The notes: generated from the letters alone by a model not told the origin. A DNA stretch of 64,000 nt from an uncultured Roseburia sp. (GCA_947649645.1 CANSSP010000011.1:1-64000), one strand, 5' to 3'; positions 15,977 to 25,316 are shown, counted from the first letter of the stretch. Translations and numbers: made by a program.

Positions 15977-18400
15977 GTGATACATGAAGATCTGATAAAA
16001 AAGATGACGCTTGAGGAAAAATGCTATCTCCTTTCCGGTAAGGATTTCTGGCAGACCAGGAGTATAAAGCGGCTCGGGGTACCCTGCATGAGCATGGCGG
16101 ACGGCCCTCACGGTATACGCAAACAGGAGGGGGCGGGCGATCAGCTTGGCTTAAACGGCTCTGTACCTGCGACTTGTTTTCCGACGGCGGCGGCGATGGC
16201 AAATTCCTGGGATATCGCGCTTGGAGAGGAGGTCGGAACATATCTGGGCGAGGAGGCGGCCTGTCAGGAAGTGGGAGTACTGCTTGGACCAGGGCTTAAT
16301 ATCAAACGCTCCCCGCTGTGCGGGCGCAATTTTGAATATTTTTCGGAAGACCCTTATCTGGCAGGTAAAATGGCGGCGGCATACATCAGGGGGATACAGA
16401 GCCTGGGCGTGTCGGCCTGTCCGAAGCATTTTGCGGTTAACTCGCAGGAATTAAGACGTATGGCCTCCGACTCTGTACTTGATGAGCGGACGCTGCGGGA
16501 GATTTATCTTACGGGGTTTGAGATTGCGGTGCGGGAAGGAAATCCGCACTCCATTATGTCTTCTTACAATCGCGTCAACGGTGTATACGCGAATGAAAAC
16601 AGACATCTCCTTCGCGAAATTTTAAAAGAGGAATGGGGATTTGACGGATATGTGGTGTCCGACTGGGGAGCCTCAAACGATCATACGGCCGGAGTGGCGG
16701 CCGGTTCCCATATGGAGATGCCGACGACCGGAGGCGATTCCGATGAGCAGCTTGTAAATGACGTGCGGGCGGGGAAGGTTTCTGAGGAATGGATCGACAT
16801 CATGGTGGATGAACTGCTCTCCGTGGTTTTTTCCACGGCGAAAGCGGTTGCAGAGAAACAGGGAAAAACATTTGATGTGGAAAAACATCATAGGATGGCG
16901 CAGAAGGCTTCAGAGGGTTCTATTGTCCTGCTGAAAAATGAAGGCGGCATTCTGCCTTTAAAAGCGGGGACAAAAGTAGCCCTGATCGGTGATTTTGCTG
17001 AGACGCCGCGGTATCAGGGGGCGGGATCGTCCCTGGTAAATACGACCAGACTGGATTCGGTTAAGGATGTGATCGGGGATTTTAGTCTTGACTGTATCGG
17101 TTATGAGAAAGGGTACAACCGGGTCGGCGGTCCTGTACAGGAATTGGAAGAGAAGGCCTGCCGGCTGGCGCAGAAGGCGGATGCGGTGCTGCTGTGCATG
17201 GGGCTGGATGAAATATCCGAGTCGGAAGGCCTTGACCGCAGACATATGAAACTCCCGGAAAGCCAGATCCGGCTGCTGGAAAAGCTATCCGCGGTAAATG
17301 AGAACATTGTTCTGATCTTTTCGGCCGGTTCAGCCGTAGAGATGCCGTGGCTGAAAAGGGTGAAGGCGCTGGTGCATGGCTATCTATGTGGACAGGCGGG
17401 CGCGGGCGCGGTTCTGGGGGTCGTAACGGGGCGGGTGAATCCTTCCGGCAGGCTGGCAGAGAGCTATCCGTTGCGCTACGAGGATGTCTCATCCGAACCC
17501 TATTTTCCAAGCAGAGAGCGAAATGCGGAGTATCGCGAAGGGATTTATGTCGGTTATCGCTATTTTGAAACGGCGCAGGTGCCGGTGCTGTTTCCATTTG
17601 GATTCGGGCTTTCTTATACTACGTTTTCCTATGATAACCTGCGCGTATCGCCGGACGGGGTGACGTTTACACTGTCAAATACCGGAGGAGTGGACGGCGC
17701 GGAAGTGGCCCAGCTTTATGTTTCTGCAAAGTGCAGAGGTGTATTTCGCCCGGTAAAAGAGCTGAAAGGTTTTGTAAAGGTCTTTTTAAAGGCGGGAGAG
17801 AGCAGGGAAGTTTCGATTGCGCTGGATGATAAGGCATTTCGTTATTTTAATGTAAAGACAGACCGGTTTGAGGTGGAAGGCGGGGAATATGAGCTTCTCG
17901 TAGGCGCCTCTGTGGCGGATATCCGGCTTGCCGGGACGGTAAATGTTCCGGGGACAGACGCACCGCTTCCATATCGGGAGGGGGAGCTTAAGAGTTATTA
18001 CACCGGGCAGATCCGCAATGTTTCCGACGCGGAATTTGAAGCGCTGCTGGGGCGGCCGCTGCCGTCCGGAAACTGGGACCGGGGCGGCCTTCTGGATATG
18101 AATGATGCAATCTGTCAGATGTATTATGCAAAAAGCGGTATCGCGCGGCTGGTTTATAAAATACTGGCAAAAATGTTAAAAAAAGCCGAGGCAAAAGGGA
18201 AACCGGACCTGAATCTTCTTTTTATCTTTAACATGCCGTTCCGTGGGATCGCAAAGATGACGGGAGGTATGGTGACGATGGAAATGGCGGAAGGAATCCT
18301 TGTGGCCGTCAACGGCCATGTCCTGAAAGGCCTTGGGACGATCATCGGCGGCTTTTTCCGCGGGAGGAAGAAGCGGAAAAAAACGAAAGCGATGGAATAG
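15977..18400 (+). CDS. Cytosolic beta-glucosidase-like GH3 enzyme
   Basis: This 807-residue enzyme has the usual GH3 order: barrel, then alpha/beta sandwich, then fibronectin-III-like domain. I start at GTG 15977 because GGAGGA (15965-15970) precedes it; the ATG at 15959 overlaps that site. Motifs near consensus are MADGPHGIRKQ, SPLCGRNFEYFSEDP, KHFAVNSQE, MSSYNRVN, nucleophile D229 in VVSDWGA and acid/base E417 in SESEGLDRRHM. No signal peptide is seen, so it probably cleaves imported oligosaccharides. After the fibronectin domain there is an extra C-terminal region of about 130 residues with hydrophobic patches and the basic tail GRKKRKKTKAME, of unknown role. Confidence 0.9.
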   Translation: MIHEDLIKKMTLEEKCYLLSGKDFWQTRSIKRLGVPCMSMADGPHGIRKQEGAGDQLGLNGSVPATCFPTAAAMANSWDIALGEEVGTYLGEEAACQEVGVLLGPGLNIKRSPLCGRNFEYFSEDPYLAGKMAAAYIRGIQSLGVSACPKHFAVNSQELRRMASDSVLDERTLREIYLTGFEIAVREGNPHSIMSSYNRVNGVYANENRHLLREILKEEWGFDGYVVSDWGASNDHTAGVAAGSHMEMPTTGGDSDEQLVNDVRAGKVSEEWIDIMVDELLSVVFSTAKAVAEKQGKTFDVEKHHRMAQKASEGSIVLLKNEGGILPLKAGTKVALIGDFAETPRYQGAGSSLVNTTRLDSVKDVIGDFSLDCIGYEKGYNRVGGPVQELEEKACRLAQKADAVLLCMGLDEISESEGLDRRHMKLPESQIRLLEKLSAVNENIVLIFSAGSAVEMPWLKRVKALVHGYLCGQAGAGAVLGVVTGRVNPSGRLAESYPLRYEDVSSEPYFPSRERNAEYREGIYVGYRYFETAQVPVLFPFGFGLSYTTFSYDNLRVSPDGVTFTLSNTGGVDGAEVAQLYVSAKCRGVFRPVKELKGFVKVFLKAGESREVSIALDDKAFRYFNVKTDRFEVEGGEYELLVGASVADIRLAGTVNVPGTDAPLPYREGELKSYYTGQIRNVSDAEFEALLGRPLPSGNWDRGGLLDMNDAICQMYYAKSGIARLVYKILAKMLKKAEAKGKPDLNLLFIFNMPFRGIAKMTGGMVTMEMAEGILVAVNGHVLKGLGTIIGGFFRGRKKRKKTKAME

Positions 18401-18410
18401 GGGGTAAGAT

Positions 18411-18974
18411 ATGGGTTTCTGGAATGATTTTGCAAGCCGGCATCCGGCGGCGGCCAGATGGATCAGAGAGGGCGGCCTGTTTGTGATTGTCAGCAATCTG
18501 ATTACCGTATTTAAATATGTGCTGCTGCAGTTTCTGCCCGCGGCCTTTTCGGGGCTTCCGCTTGTAGATTTTGGCTGGCCGGGGATTGAGCTGACCTTGT
18601 TCGGGGAGACATTTAAATGGAATATACTGGGCTATGATGCCGCGCATGGAGGACTGCCGTACTTCTGTGCGTATATGATCGCCATGTTCGTCGGGGAGTG
18701 TATCAATTTTCCGCTGCAGAGAAACCTTGTGTTTCGCAGCAAAGGAAATGTGGCAAAACAGATCGGGTGGTATTTTATTGCGTTCTGTATCATCACATGC
18801 ATCGTAAATTCCATCAACTGCATCTGGGTGGCAGTGGCAGGCCTTCTTGTACCGGATTTCATCTACAATATCGGAACGACGGTGCTCAACGGAGGGATCT
18901 CCATGGTAATATTTTTCTTTGTGAATAAGATCATCTTCCCGGAGGGGGAGGCTGCGCGCGCTTCGCGGACTTAA
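18411..18974 (+). CDS. GtrA-like membrane protein
   Basis: This 187-residue protein has four predicted membrane helices and the family features of GtrA-like proteins, often linked to flipping or transfer of polyprenyl-linked sugars: GGLFVIVSNLITVFKYV early, GECINFPLQRNLVFRSK in the middle, and FFFVNKIIFP at the end. It lies 10 bases after the cytosolic GH3 gene, behind GGGGTAAG, so it is probably co-expressed with that enzyme. It is longer than the minimal 120-residue family members because of a loop near residues 55-80. Its role beside a glycosidase is not explained. Confidence 0.78.
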   Translation: MGFWNDFASRHPAAARWIREGGLFVIVSNLITVFKYVLLQFLPAAFSGLPLVDFGWPGIELTLFGETFKWNILGYDAAHGGLPYFCAYMIAMFVGECINFPLQRNLVFRSKGNVAKQIGWYFIAFCIITCIVNSINCIWVAVAGLLVPDFIYNIGTTVLNGGISMVIFFFVNKIIFPEGEAARASRT

Positions 18975-18998
18975 GAAAACAGAATAAAAAATAGGGAA

Positions 18999-19057
18999 AG
19001 AGGGCAACACCGGAAAAGCAGATTCTGGCAGATCGGGGTGGTTGTCCTCTTTTTTTC
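18999..19057 (+). terminator. Rho-independent terminator
   Basis: AGAGG-CAAC-ACC pairs with GGT-GTTG-CCTCT across a loop of about 30 bases and is followed by a run of T. It closes the GH3/GtrA block. Confidence 0.75.
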
Positions 19058-19126
19058 TGGTATAAATCCGGAGGACGCTGTGATAGAATGAGATAAAGGT
19101 ATAGATATAGGATATGGAGGAGAACG

Positions 19127-19807
19127 GTGAAGTACGATTGTCTGATAATTGACGATGAAAAATTGCTCGCGGACAGTACCGCGGAATATCTGAATCTTTT
19201 TGGGGTAAAAACAGCCGTGGTGTACAGTGCACTGGAGTGTCGGGACTTTTTGCGGGATAATACGGCAGGTCTCATGCTGCTTGATATCAATCTCGGGGAT
19301 GGGAGTGGTTTTGAGCTGTGCCGGGAACTTCGTGAAAAAACAGAGATCCCCATTTTGTTTGTGTCTGCACGGGCGAGTGATGATGACAAGATCATCGCAT
19401 TTCATGTCGGCGGCGATGATTATGTCCAGAAACCATATTCGCTTGCGGTACTGCTTGCGAAAGTGAAAGCGGTGCTCAGGCGTTTCGGACAGGGGGAGGA
19501 AACAGTGTATTCCGACGGACACCTGACAGTCGACTTTTGGGCGCGGCAGGTAGTTGTCGGTGGTGAGAGCGTGAAACTCACAGCGCTGGAGTTTAAGCTT
19601 TTATCTTTCCTTGTCAGAAATGAAAACAGGGTCGTCTCGAAGCAGGAGCTGTTTGATGAAGTATGGGAGGATAAATTTACCGGCGACGGGACGCTGAATG
19701 TGCATATTCGCAGATTGCGGGAGGCAATTGAGCGCGAGCCGGGTAAGCCGGAATATATCCTTACCGTCTGGGGAGAAGGATACCGGTTTATCGGAGGGAA
19801 CGGATGA
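19127..19807 (+). CDS. OmpR/PhoB-family response regulator
   Basis: This 226-residue protein has a receiver domain (residues 1-115, acidic pair DD at 9-10, phospho-acceptor D53 in LMLLDINLGDG, Lys in YVQKPYS) and a winged-helix effector domain (about 130-226, LTALEFKLLSFL and GTLNVHIRRLR, ending WGEGYRFIGGNG). GTG 19127 is preceded by GGAGGAG. The stop overlaps the kinase start by four bases (ATGA), so the two are translationally coupled. The ABC genes that follow on the same strand are the likely targets. Confidence 0.92.
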   Translation: MKYDCLIIDDEKLLADSTAEYLNLFGVKTAVVYSALECRDFLRDNTAGLMLLDINLGDGSGFELCRELREKTEIPILFVSARASDDDKIIAFHVGGDDYVQKPYSLAVLLAKVKAVLRRFGQGEETVYSDGHLTVDFWARQVVVGGESVKLTALEFKLLSFLVRNENRVVSKQELFDEVWEDKFTGDGTLNVHIRRLREAIEREPGKPEYILTVWGEGYRFIGGNG

Positions 19808-21069
19808 AAAAACGAACTTTTCTGACATGTCTTCTGCTTCTTTTTGTGGCAGAAGCGACGGCGCTTGCCATATTTGCGTTTTGGGAGACGGATGGTGCGC
19901 AGGATACCGTTCTGGTCAATGAAGCAGTCCGGTCGGTTCAGGAAGACTGGGACGTAATCGAAGAACACAAAAATCAGACGAGCCTTGATTATGTGGTTCT
20001 TGACCTGGAGGGAAACGTGTGCTATCGGACAGACCAGGGGCTGAGCGAGAGTATAAGTATGGCGGTAAAACACAGGGATACGATTCTTGATCTGTGGTCC
20101 GGCAGTTCTCTTGTGGGAAAAATCATTATTTCAAATGACAGCGCGCAGTTGTTTCGGGAAAAGAAGCATACGGTGATTATGTTGCTGTCTTTTGCTGTGC
20201 TGCTCCAGTTCGTCATCTGCGCCGGATTTCTCGTCTATCTGAATCACGTTATGATCAGACCATTTCAGAAACTGAAAGGTTTTGCGGAGCGTATCGCCGG
20301 CGGATGTCTGGATATTCCGCTGGAAATGGACCGGTATAATCTCTTCGGCGTGTTTACGGAGAGTTTTGATATCATGCGTTCTGAGCTGAAACGCGCACAG
20401 AAGGCGGAGGCGGAGGCCAGCGCCGGGAAAAGGGAGCTTGTCGCAAAACTTTCCCATGATATCAAAACACCTGTTGCGAGCATTAAGGCGGCGTCCGAGC
20501 TGGGGGCGGCGCTGACGGATGATGAAAAAATAAGGGATAATTATATACAGATTATACGCAAGGCCGATCAGATCGACGCTCTGATCTCAGAATTGTTTAC
20601 GGCCGCGCTGGAAGATTTAAAACAGCTTTCCGTCGCGCCGCGCGAACTGGAAAGCAGTGAACTGGCAGAAATGCTGGAAAATGCAGATTATCTTCACTGG
20701 TCAGCAATACCGCAGATTCCCGGCTGTATTTTGTGCGCCGACAGGCGAAGGCTTCAGCAGGTATTGGATAATCTGTTTGCAAATGCCTATAAATATGCGG
20801 CGCCTCCGGCCTTTGTCTCTTTCGGCCGGCAATGTGGCTGCCTGTCGGTCTGTATCGAGGATAGCGGAGGCGGCGTCAGTGCAGAAGAGCTGCCATTTCT
20901 CAAGGAAAAATTCAGAAGAGGGAGTAATGCAGAGGACAAAGAGGGGGCCGGCCTGGGGCTGTATCTCTCGGACTATTTTATGAAAGAGATGCGGGGAGGA
21001 CTTGTCCTTGAAAACGGGGTGAACGGATTGCGGGCCGTTGTAGAAGTCCCTCTGAGTGGAAAGATTTAA
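19804..21069 (+). CDS. Sensor histidine kinase (HisKA/HATPase)
   Basis: This 421-residue kinase has an N-terminal helix (about 6-25), an extracellular region of about 100 residues, a second helix (about 122-145) and a HAMP segment (MIRPFQKLKGFAERI). The HisKA motif is KLSHDIKTPVASIK with H218, followed by HATPase boxes NLFANAYKYA, EDSGGGV and GAGLGLYL. The large sensor domain differs from short-loop BceS-type kinases, so direct sensing of an extracellular ligand is possible. It overlaps its regulator by four bases. Ligand unknown. Confidence 0.9.
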   Translation: MKKRTFLTCLLLLFVAEATALAIFAFWETDGAQDTVLVNEAVRSVQEDWDVIEEHKNQTSLDYVVLDLEGNVCYRTDQGLSESISMAVKHRDTILDLWSGSSLVGKIIISNDSAQLFREKKHTVIMLLSFAVLLQFVICAGFLVYLNHVMIRPFQKLKGFAERIAGGCLDIPLEMDRYNLFGVFTESFDIMRSELKRAQKAEAEASAGKRELVAKLSHDIKTPVASIKAASELGAALTDDEKIRDNYIQIIRKADQIDALISELFTAALEDLKQLSVAPRELESSELAEMLENADYLHWSAIPQIPGCILCADRRRLQQVLDNLFANAYKYAAPPAFVSFGRQCGCLSVCIEDSGGGVSAEELPFLKEKFRRGSNAEDKEGAGLGLYLSDYFMKEMRGGLVLENGVNGLRAVVEVPLSGKI

Positions 21070-21075
21070 AGATTG

Positions 21076-21102
21076 CTTAAGGTTTGCCTGAAGACGTTTA
21101 AG
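21076..21102 (+). promoter_or_regulatory. Candidate OmpR-type regulator binding repeats before the ABC operon
   Basis: Three related hexamers, CTTAAG (21076), CTGAAG (21088) and TTTAAG (21097), lie in the 75-base gap between the kinase and the first ABC gene, about one to two helical turns apart. A TAAAAT -10-like box follows near 21113. The layout fits binding by the response regulator at the -35 region; this is inference. Confidence 0.4.
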
Positions 21103-21144
21103 AACTGAGAGGATAAAATAAAATGTGCAGGAGGGAGGCTGGAC

Positions 21145-21903
21145 ATGAAAAAAGTTTTATTAAAAACGGAGGGCTTAAGCAAATCTTTTTCCAGTGGTGG
21201 AATCTTACAGCACGTTTTAAAAAACATCGATCTGGAACTTTATGAAGGTGACTTTACCGTGATTATGGGAGCGAGCGGGGCGGGAAAATCTACGCTTTTA
21301 TATGCGCTTTCGGGGATGGATACGCCGTCGCTGGGAACGATTACGTCCGGGGGTGAGGTGATTTCGGACTTCAGCCAGGACGCTCTCGCGGTTTTCCGCC
21401 GCCGCCGCTGCGGTTTTGTTTTCCAGCAGATCTATCTGGTGGATGGAATGTCCGTGATGGATAATGTCCTGGCGGCGGGGCTGCTTGTGAACAAAGACAA
21501 AAAAGCGCTTCTGGCTAGGGCCAGGAAGTTGTTTGCGGATGTGGGGCTTTCCGAGGAAACGCAGAGAAAGTTTCCGTCGCAGATTTCGGGCGGTGAAGCA
21601 CAGCGGGCCGGGATTGTCCGTGCACTGATCAACAGCCCTGCGATTGTCTTTGCGGATGAGCCGACGGGAGCGCTGAATTCCAGAACCGGTCTGGATGTGC
21701 TTGACACGCTGTCCCGATTCAATGAACAGGGACAGAGCGTGGTCATGGTGACACATGATATGCGATCCGCCAGGCGCGGCAGCCGTATTCTGTATTTGAA
21801 GGACGGCGTGATATTAGGCGAATGCAATCTGGGAAAATATGTGCACGGCGATAAGGCAAGACATGAAAAGCTTTCCGCTTTTCTGACGGAGATGGGGTGG
21901 TAG
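21145..21903 (+). CDS. ABC transporter ATP-binding protein (MacB/LolD type)
   Basis: This 252-residue ATPase has Walker A GASGAGKS (42-49), Q-loop FVFQQIYLVDG, signature ISGGEAQRAG (slightly altered from LSGGQ), Walker B IVFADEPTGALNS and H-loop MVTHDMR. It belongs to the group that works with FtsX-like permeases in peptide or antibiotic export and in mechanotransmission. The permease gene starts three bases after its stop. It sits directly behind the OmpR-type two-component pair. Substrate unknown; antimicrobial-peptide resistance is a common role for such modules. Confidence 0.9.
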   Translation: MKKVLLKTEGLSKSFSSGGILQHVLKNIDLELYEGDFTVIMGASGAGKSTLLYALSGMDTPSLGTITSGGEVISDFSQDALAVFRRRRCGFVFQQIYLVDGMSVMDNVLAAGLLVNKDKKALLARARKLFADVGLSEETQRKFPSQISGGEAQRAGIVRALINSPAIVFADEPTGALNSRTGLDVLDTLSRFNEQGQSVVMVTHDMRSARRGSRILYLKDGVILGECNLGKYVHGDKARHEKLSAFLTEMGW

Positions 21904-21906
21904 CGT

Positions 21907-24249
21907 ATGGGAAAAAGCTTTCTTCTTGCGCGGTCAAACCTGCGCAGGGCAAAAGGACAGACGACGGCGATTCTGGTACTGATATTTCTGGCAGCTTCCA
22001 TGCTCAATTTGTGGCTGATGCTTTCCGTGGATTACAGACAAAACTTTGACCGCTGTCACGACAGGCTGAATGCCGGACACGTCACACTTGTAGTTGACGA
22101 TGGGGGCAGGGGCATGCGGGATTTTCTTGCGCAGACGCTCCTAAAGGACGGGCGGACAGAGGCATTTTCGCTGGATGACTGTATGCATATGGCCGGATCG
22201 TTTCCATATAACGGAGGTGAGATTCATCTGGAGATGGCCATTCTTGAAAAAGAGGAAGCCATATCCTCCCAGGTCGGCGGAGCGGAGATCATAGAAGAAG
22301 GCGCGTATCAGAGCGGGATTTATATGCCGGTTCTGTATCGGTCGGATGAAATTGAGATCGGGAAGACGCTGGAGGTTCTGATCGGAAGCAATAAAATGCG
22401 TTACACGGTATGCGGTTTTTTCAATAGTGTGATGACGGGCTCTCATAACTGCGGCGTGTGTGAGATTATTCTGACCGAAGATAAATACTACGAGCTCAAG
22501 AAAACCGGTTACGCGCCGCAATCAACCATCTGCTCCGTGCGGCTGGGAGATAAAGCAGAGAGTGAGGACTTTGAGACGATGTTAAAAAACGCCGTTTCTT
22601 ATCAGTATCCCGGCGTTCGCGCTGTGAGCAATTCATATGTGCTCGTCTCGCAGTCCCGCTATATATCACAGATGATCTGTTCGGGTGTGATCAGTGCGAT
22701 GGCCTTTTTTATTCTTCTCATTGCCCTGGTCGTGATTGCCTCAAATATTGCGAATTATATTCAGGAGAACATGAAAAGTCTTGGAGCGCTCAAGGCAATG
22801 GGATACACCGGGAGCCAGCTGATACTGTCTCTCCTTCTGCAGTTCGGAGGACTGTCGCTGATTGCCGCGGCAGCGGGGGCAGGCGTCTCGTATGGCCTGT
22901 TTCCGTTTATAAACACAATGATGATTTCACAGACAGGAATACCGTATGAAATCCGTTTTCTGCCATTTCCGTTTTTCGCTTCACTTGCAATTTTATGCGG
23001 GGCGGTTGTCTTTGTAGTAGTGCTGTCCTCGCGCAGAATAAAGAAAACAGAACCGATCACGGCGCTGCGCCAGGGAATCCTGACACACAATTTTAAGCGT
23101 AATCACGTTCCGCTTGAAAAGACCAGGGCGCCGCTCGCTCTTGCACTTGCCCTTAAGACAACACTTTCGGGGATGAAACAGAATGTGATTCTGAGTGTAA
23201 CGATGCTGGTGCTTTCGCTTATCGTTGTGTTTTCAGGGCTGATGATACGGAATATGATTGTCGATCTGACGCCTTTTTTAAATCTGATTGTGGGTGAAAC
23301 GGCGGACAGCTGTATCAATGTCAGCGCAGAAACAGAAAATCTGTTTTCAGAGGAAATGCAGTCGGACAGCCGTGTTGAAAAAATATATCTGTACAATTCT
23401 GCCGAGGTGCGGCATGTCGGCGGAATCGGGCTGATGGCAACGATCAGTGACGATTTCTCAAAGGCGAATAACCAGAGTATTGTGTTTGAGGGAAGGTTTC
23501 CCAAGTTTGACAATGAAATTGCGGTCGCTGCGAAATATGCGAAGGAGAGGGGGTTTGAAATCGGCAGTGAAATTACGGTAACGGCAGACGGGAAGCAGGC
23601 GCCTTATCTGATCACAGGTTTTACGCAGACGAGCAACAACCTGGGTAAAGACTGTCTGCTGACCAGGGAGGGATATGAACGGCTGGGACGACTTAAGAAT
23701 GCAAGTTACTATCTGAATCTCACGGAAGACAGCGATATTGATGCTTTTCATGTGGAGGTAAAGGAGCAGTTTGGTACGGCGGTAAACACAGTCGTCAATG
23801 TAAAGGCCACTGTGGAGGCTGCGGGTTCGGTTTATGTATCACTGATGCAGGCGCTTGTAGCTGTAATTCTTGTGCTGAGCGTGATCGTGGTTCTGTTTGT
23901 TCTGTATCTTCTTGTACGCACCATGCTGGGAAAGAAAAAGCGAGACTATGGCATATTAAAATCACTCGGCTATACTACGGGACAGCTGATACTGCAGACT
24001 TCGCTTTCTTTTATGCCGGCGGTGGTGCTCTCAACGGCCTTCGGTGTGGCAGTGTGCAGCCTGATGATCAATCCGCTGACGGCATTGTTTTTAGGCAGTA
24101 TCGGTATCGTAAAGTGTACGTTTATTGTCCCTGCGGGATTTAATGTGATCGCGGGAATTGCACTTATACTGTCCGTCTTTGCAATCGCGTGCGTTCTCTC
24201 GCTGAAGATCAGAAAAATATCGCCGAAGGAGCTTCTGACGGGGGAGTAA
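21907..24249 (+). CDS. FtsX-like ABC transporter permease (two FtsX repeats)
   Basis: This 780-residue membrane protein partners the preceding ATPase. It has an N-terminal helix (about 18-35), a large extracellular domain, three helices at about 255-385 containing SLGALKAMGYTGSQLILS, a second N-terminal-like helix (about 425-445) with another extracellular domain, and three C-terminal helices with DYGILKSLGYTTGQLILQ. The two FtsX motifs show internal duplication. This 8-helix architecture is common among Firmicutes exporters. It starts three bases after the ATPase stop, with GGGGTGG upstream. Confidence 0.88.
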   Translation: MGKSFLLARSNLRRAKGQTTAILVLIFLAASMLNLWLMLSVDYRQNFDRCHDRLNAGHVTLVVDDGGRGMRDFLAQTLLKDGRTEAFSLDDCMHMAGSFPYNGGEIHLEMAILEKEEAISSQVGGAEIIEEGAYQSGIYMPVLYRSDEIEIGKTLEVLIGSNKMRYTVCGFFNSVMTGSHNCGVCEIILTEDKYYELKKTGYAPQSTICSVRLGDKAESEDFETMLKNAVSYQYPGVRAVSNSYVLVSQSRYISQMICSGVISAMAFFILLIALVVIASNIANYIQENMKSLGALKAMGYTGSQLILSLLLQFGGLSLIAAAAGAGVSYGLFPFINTMMISQTGIPYEIRFLPFPFFASLAILCGAVVFVVVLSSRRIKKTEPITALRQGILTHNFKRNHVPLEKTRAPLALALALKTTLSGMKQNVILSVTMLVLSLIVVFSGLMIRNMIVDLTPFLNLIVGETADSCINVSAETENLFSEEMQSDSRVEKIYLYNSAEVRHVGGIGLMATISDDFSKANNQSIVFEGRFPKFDNEIAVAAKYAKERGFEIGSEITVTADGKQAPYLITGFTQTSNNLGKDCLLTREGYERLGRLKNASYYLNLTEDSDIDAFHVEVKEQFGTAVNTVVNVKATVEAAGSVYVSLMQALVAVILVLSVIVVLFVLYLLVRTMLGKKKRDYGILKSLGYTTGQLILQTSLSFMPAVVLSTAFGVAVCSLMINPLTALFLGSIGIVKCTFIVPAGFNVIAGIALILSVFAIACVLSLKIRKISPKELLTGE

Positions 24250-24315
24250 AACCGTTTTCAGAAAGGGCATACCGGATATATGGAAAATAAAGTCTGCTAT
24301 GACAGCAATCTTACC

Positions 24316-24383
24316 GAAATGTAAGAAAAACAAGGGAAATGTAAGCCAGATCAATGGCGTACATTTCCCTGTTTTGTTATACT
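24316..24383 (+). promoter_or_regulatory. Operator repeats plus extended -10 promoter of the BceAB-like operon
   Basis: GAAATGTAAG occurs twice in direct orientation (24316-24325 and 24336-24345), 20 bases apart. An inverted partial copy TACATTTCCC follows at 24360-24369. TGTTATACT (24375-24383) is a good extended -10. The two direct repeats would sit about 45-75 bases before the start of transcription, as expected for an OmpR-type activator. The inverted copy also lets this region form a hairpin followed by GTTTTGTT, so a terminator for the upstream permease gene is an alternative or additional role. Confidence 0.6.
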
Positions 24384-24470
24384 TGATCTTGTTCAAGGGG
24401 ATGATAGTTCCCGAAAAGTGGTAAAAGGATGCGCAGAGTAGAAATGAAAAAGGTTTTAAAGGAGGATATT

Positions 24471-25232
24471 ATGGCGATTTTAGAGGTTCACAATTTAAAG
24501 AAAATATACACGACGCGTTTTGGTGGCAACCAGGTACAGGCATTGTCAAATCTTAATTTCTCTGTGGAGGAAGGCGAGTATGTCGCCATTATGGGGGAAT
24601 CCGGTTCGGGGAAGACGACGCTGCTCAATATTCTTGCCGCGCTGGACCGGCCGACAGGCGGAGAGGTGATTTTAAACGGAAAAAATATTGTGACAATCCG
24701 TGAAAAGGAAATATCAGAGTTTCGCCGTGATAATCTGGGATTTGTTTTTCAGGACTTTAATCTGCTGGACAATTTTTCGCTGAAGGACAATATTCTGCTT
24801 CCGCTGGTGCTCGGCGGCGTATCGCCCAGGGAGATGGAGCCGAGGGTCATGCCGATTGCGAAAAAGCTGGGTATTACTGCGCTTCTGGAGAAATTTCCCT
24901 ATGAAGTGTCGGGAGGACAAAAGCAGAGAGCGGCAGTGGCGCGGGCGCTGATTACACGGCCGCAGCTTGTTCTGGCCGATGAGCCGACGGGAGCGCTTGA
25001 CTCAAAGGCAACGGATAGCCTGCTCGACCTGTTCAATGCGATCAACGGAGAGGGACAGACGATTCTGATGGTGACACATTCCACGAAGGCGGCAAGTCAT
25101 GCAAAGCGGGTGCTGTTTATCAAGGACGGCGAGGTGTTTCATCAGCTGTACCGTGGGAACATGAACAATGAGGAGCTGTACGCCAGGATTTCAGACACGC
25201 TGACAGTCCTTACAACCGGAAGAGCAGGTTAA
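24471..25232 (+). CDS. BceA-like ABC transporter ATP-binding protein
   Basis: This 253-residue ATPase starts at ATG 24471 behind AAAGGAGG; an upstream in-frame ATG at 24429 lacks a site. Motifs: Walker A GESGSGKT (42-49), Q-loop FVFQDFNLLDNFS, signature VSGGQKQRAAVARAL, Walker [15 protein letters not shown]-loop MVTHSTKAA. The FQDFNLLD and DEPTGALDS forms are typical of BceA/YxdL ATPases that pair with a 10-helix BceB permease for peptide-antibiotic resistance. The permease follows 84 bases later. Regulation by the two-component system at 19127 is likely but unproven. Confidence 0.92.
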   Translation: MAILEVHNLKKIYTTRFGGNQVQALSNLNFSVEEGEYVAIMGESGSGKTTLLNILAALDRPTGGEVILNGKNIVTIREKEISEFRRDNLGFVFQDFNLLDNFSLKDNILLPLVLGGVSPREMEPRVMPIAKKLGITALLEKFPYEVSGGQKQRAAVARALITRPQLVLADEPTGALDSKATDSLLDLFNAINGEGQTILMVTHSTKAASHAKRVLFIKDGEVFHQLYRGNMNNEELYARISDTLTVLTTGRAG

Positions 25233-25316
25233 CAATTACCCGTTTACAGGAATGTGCCGGTGCTAAAGACGACAGGCCTGTGATGCGCAAAAAGCAGTAT
25301 GGAAATGGAGAGAGAT

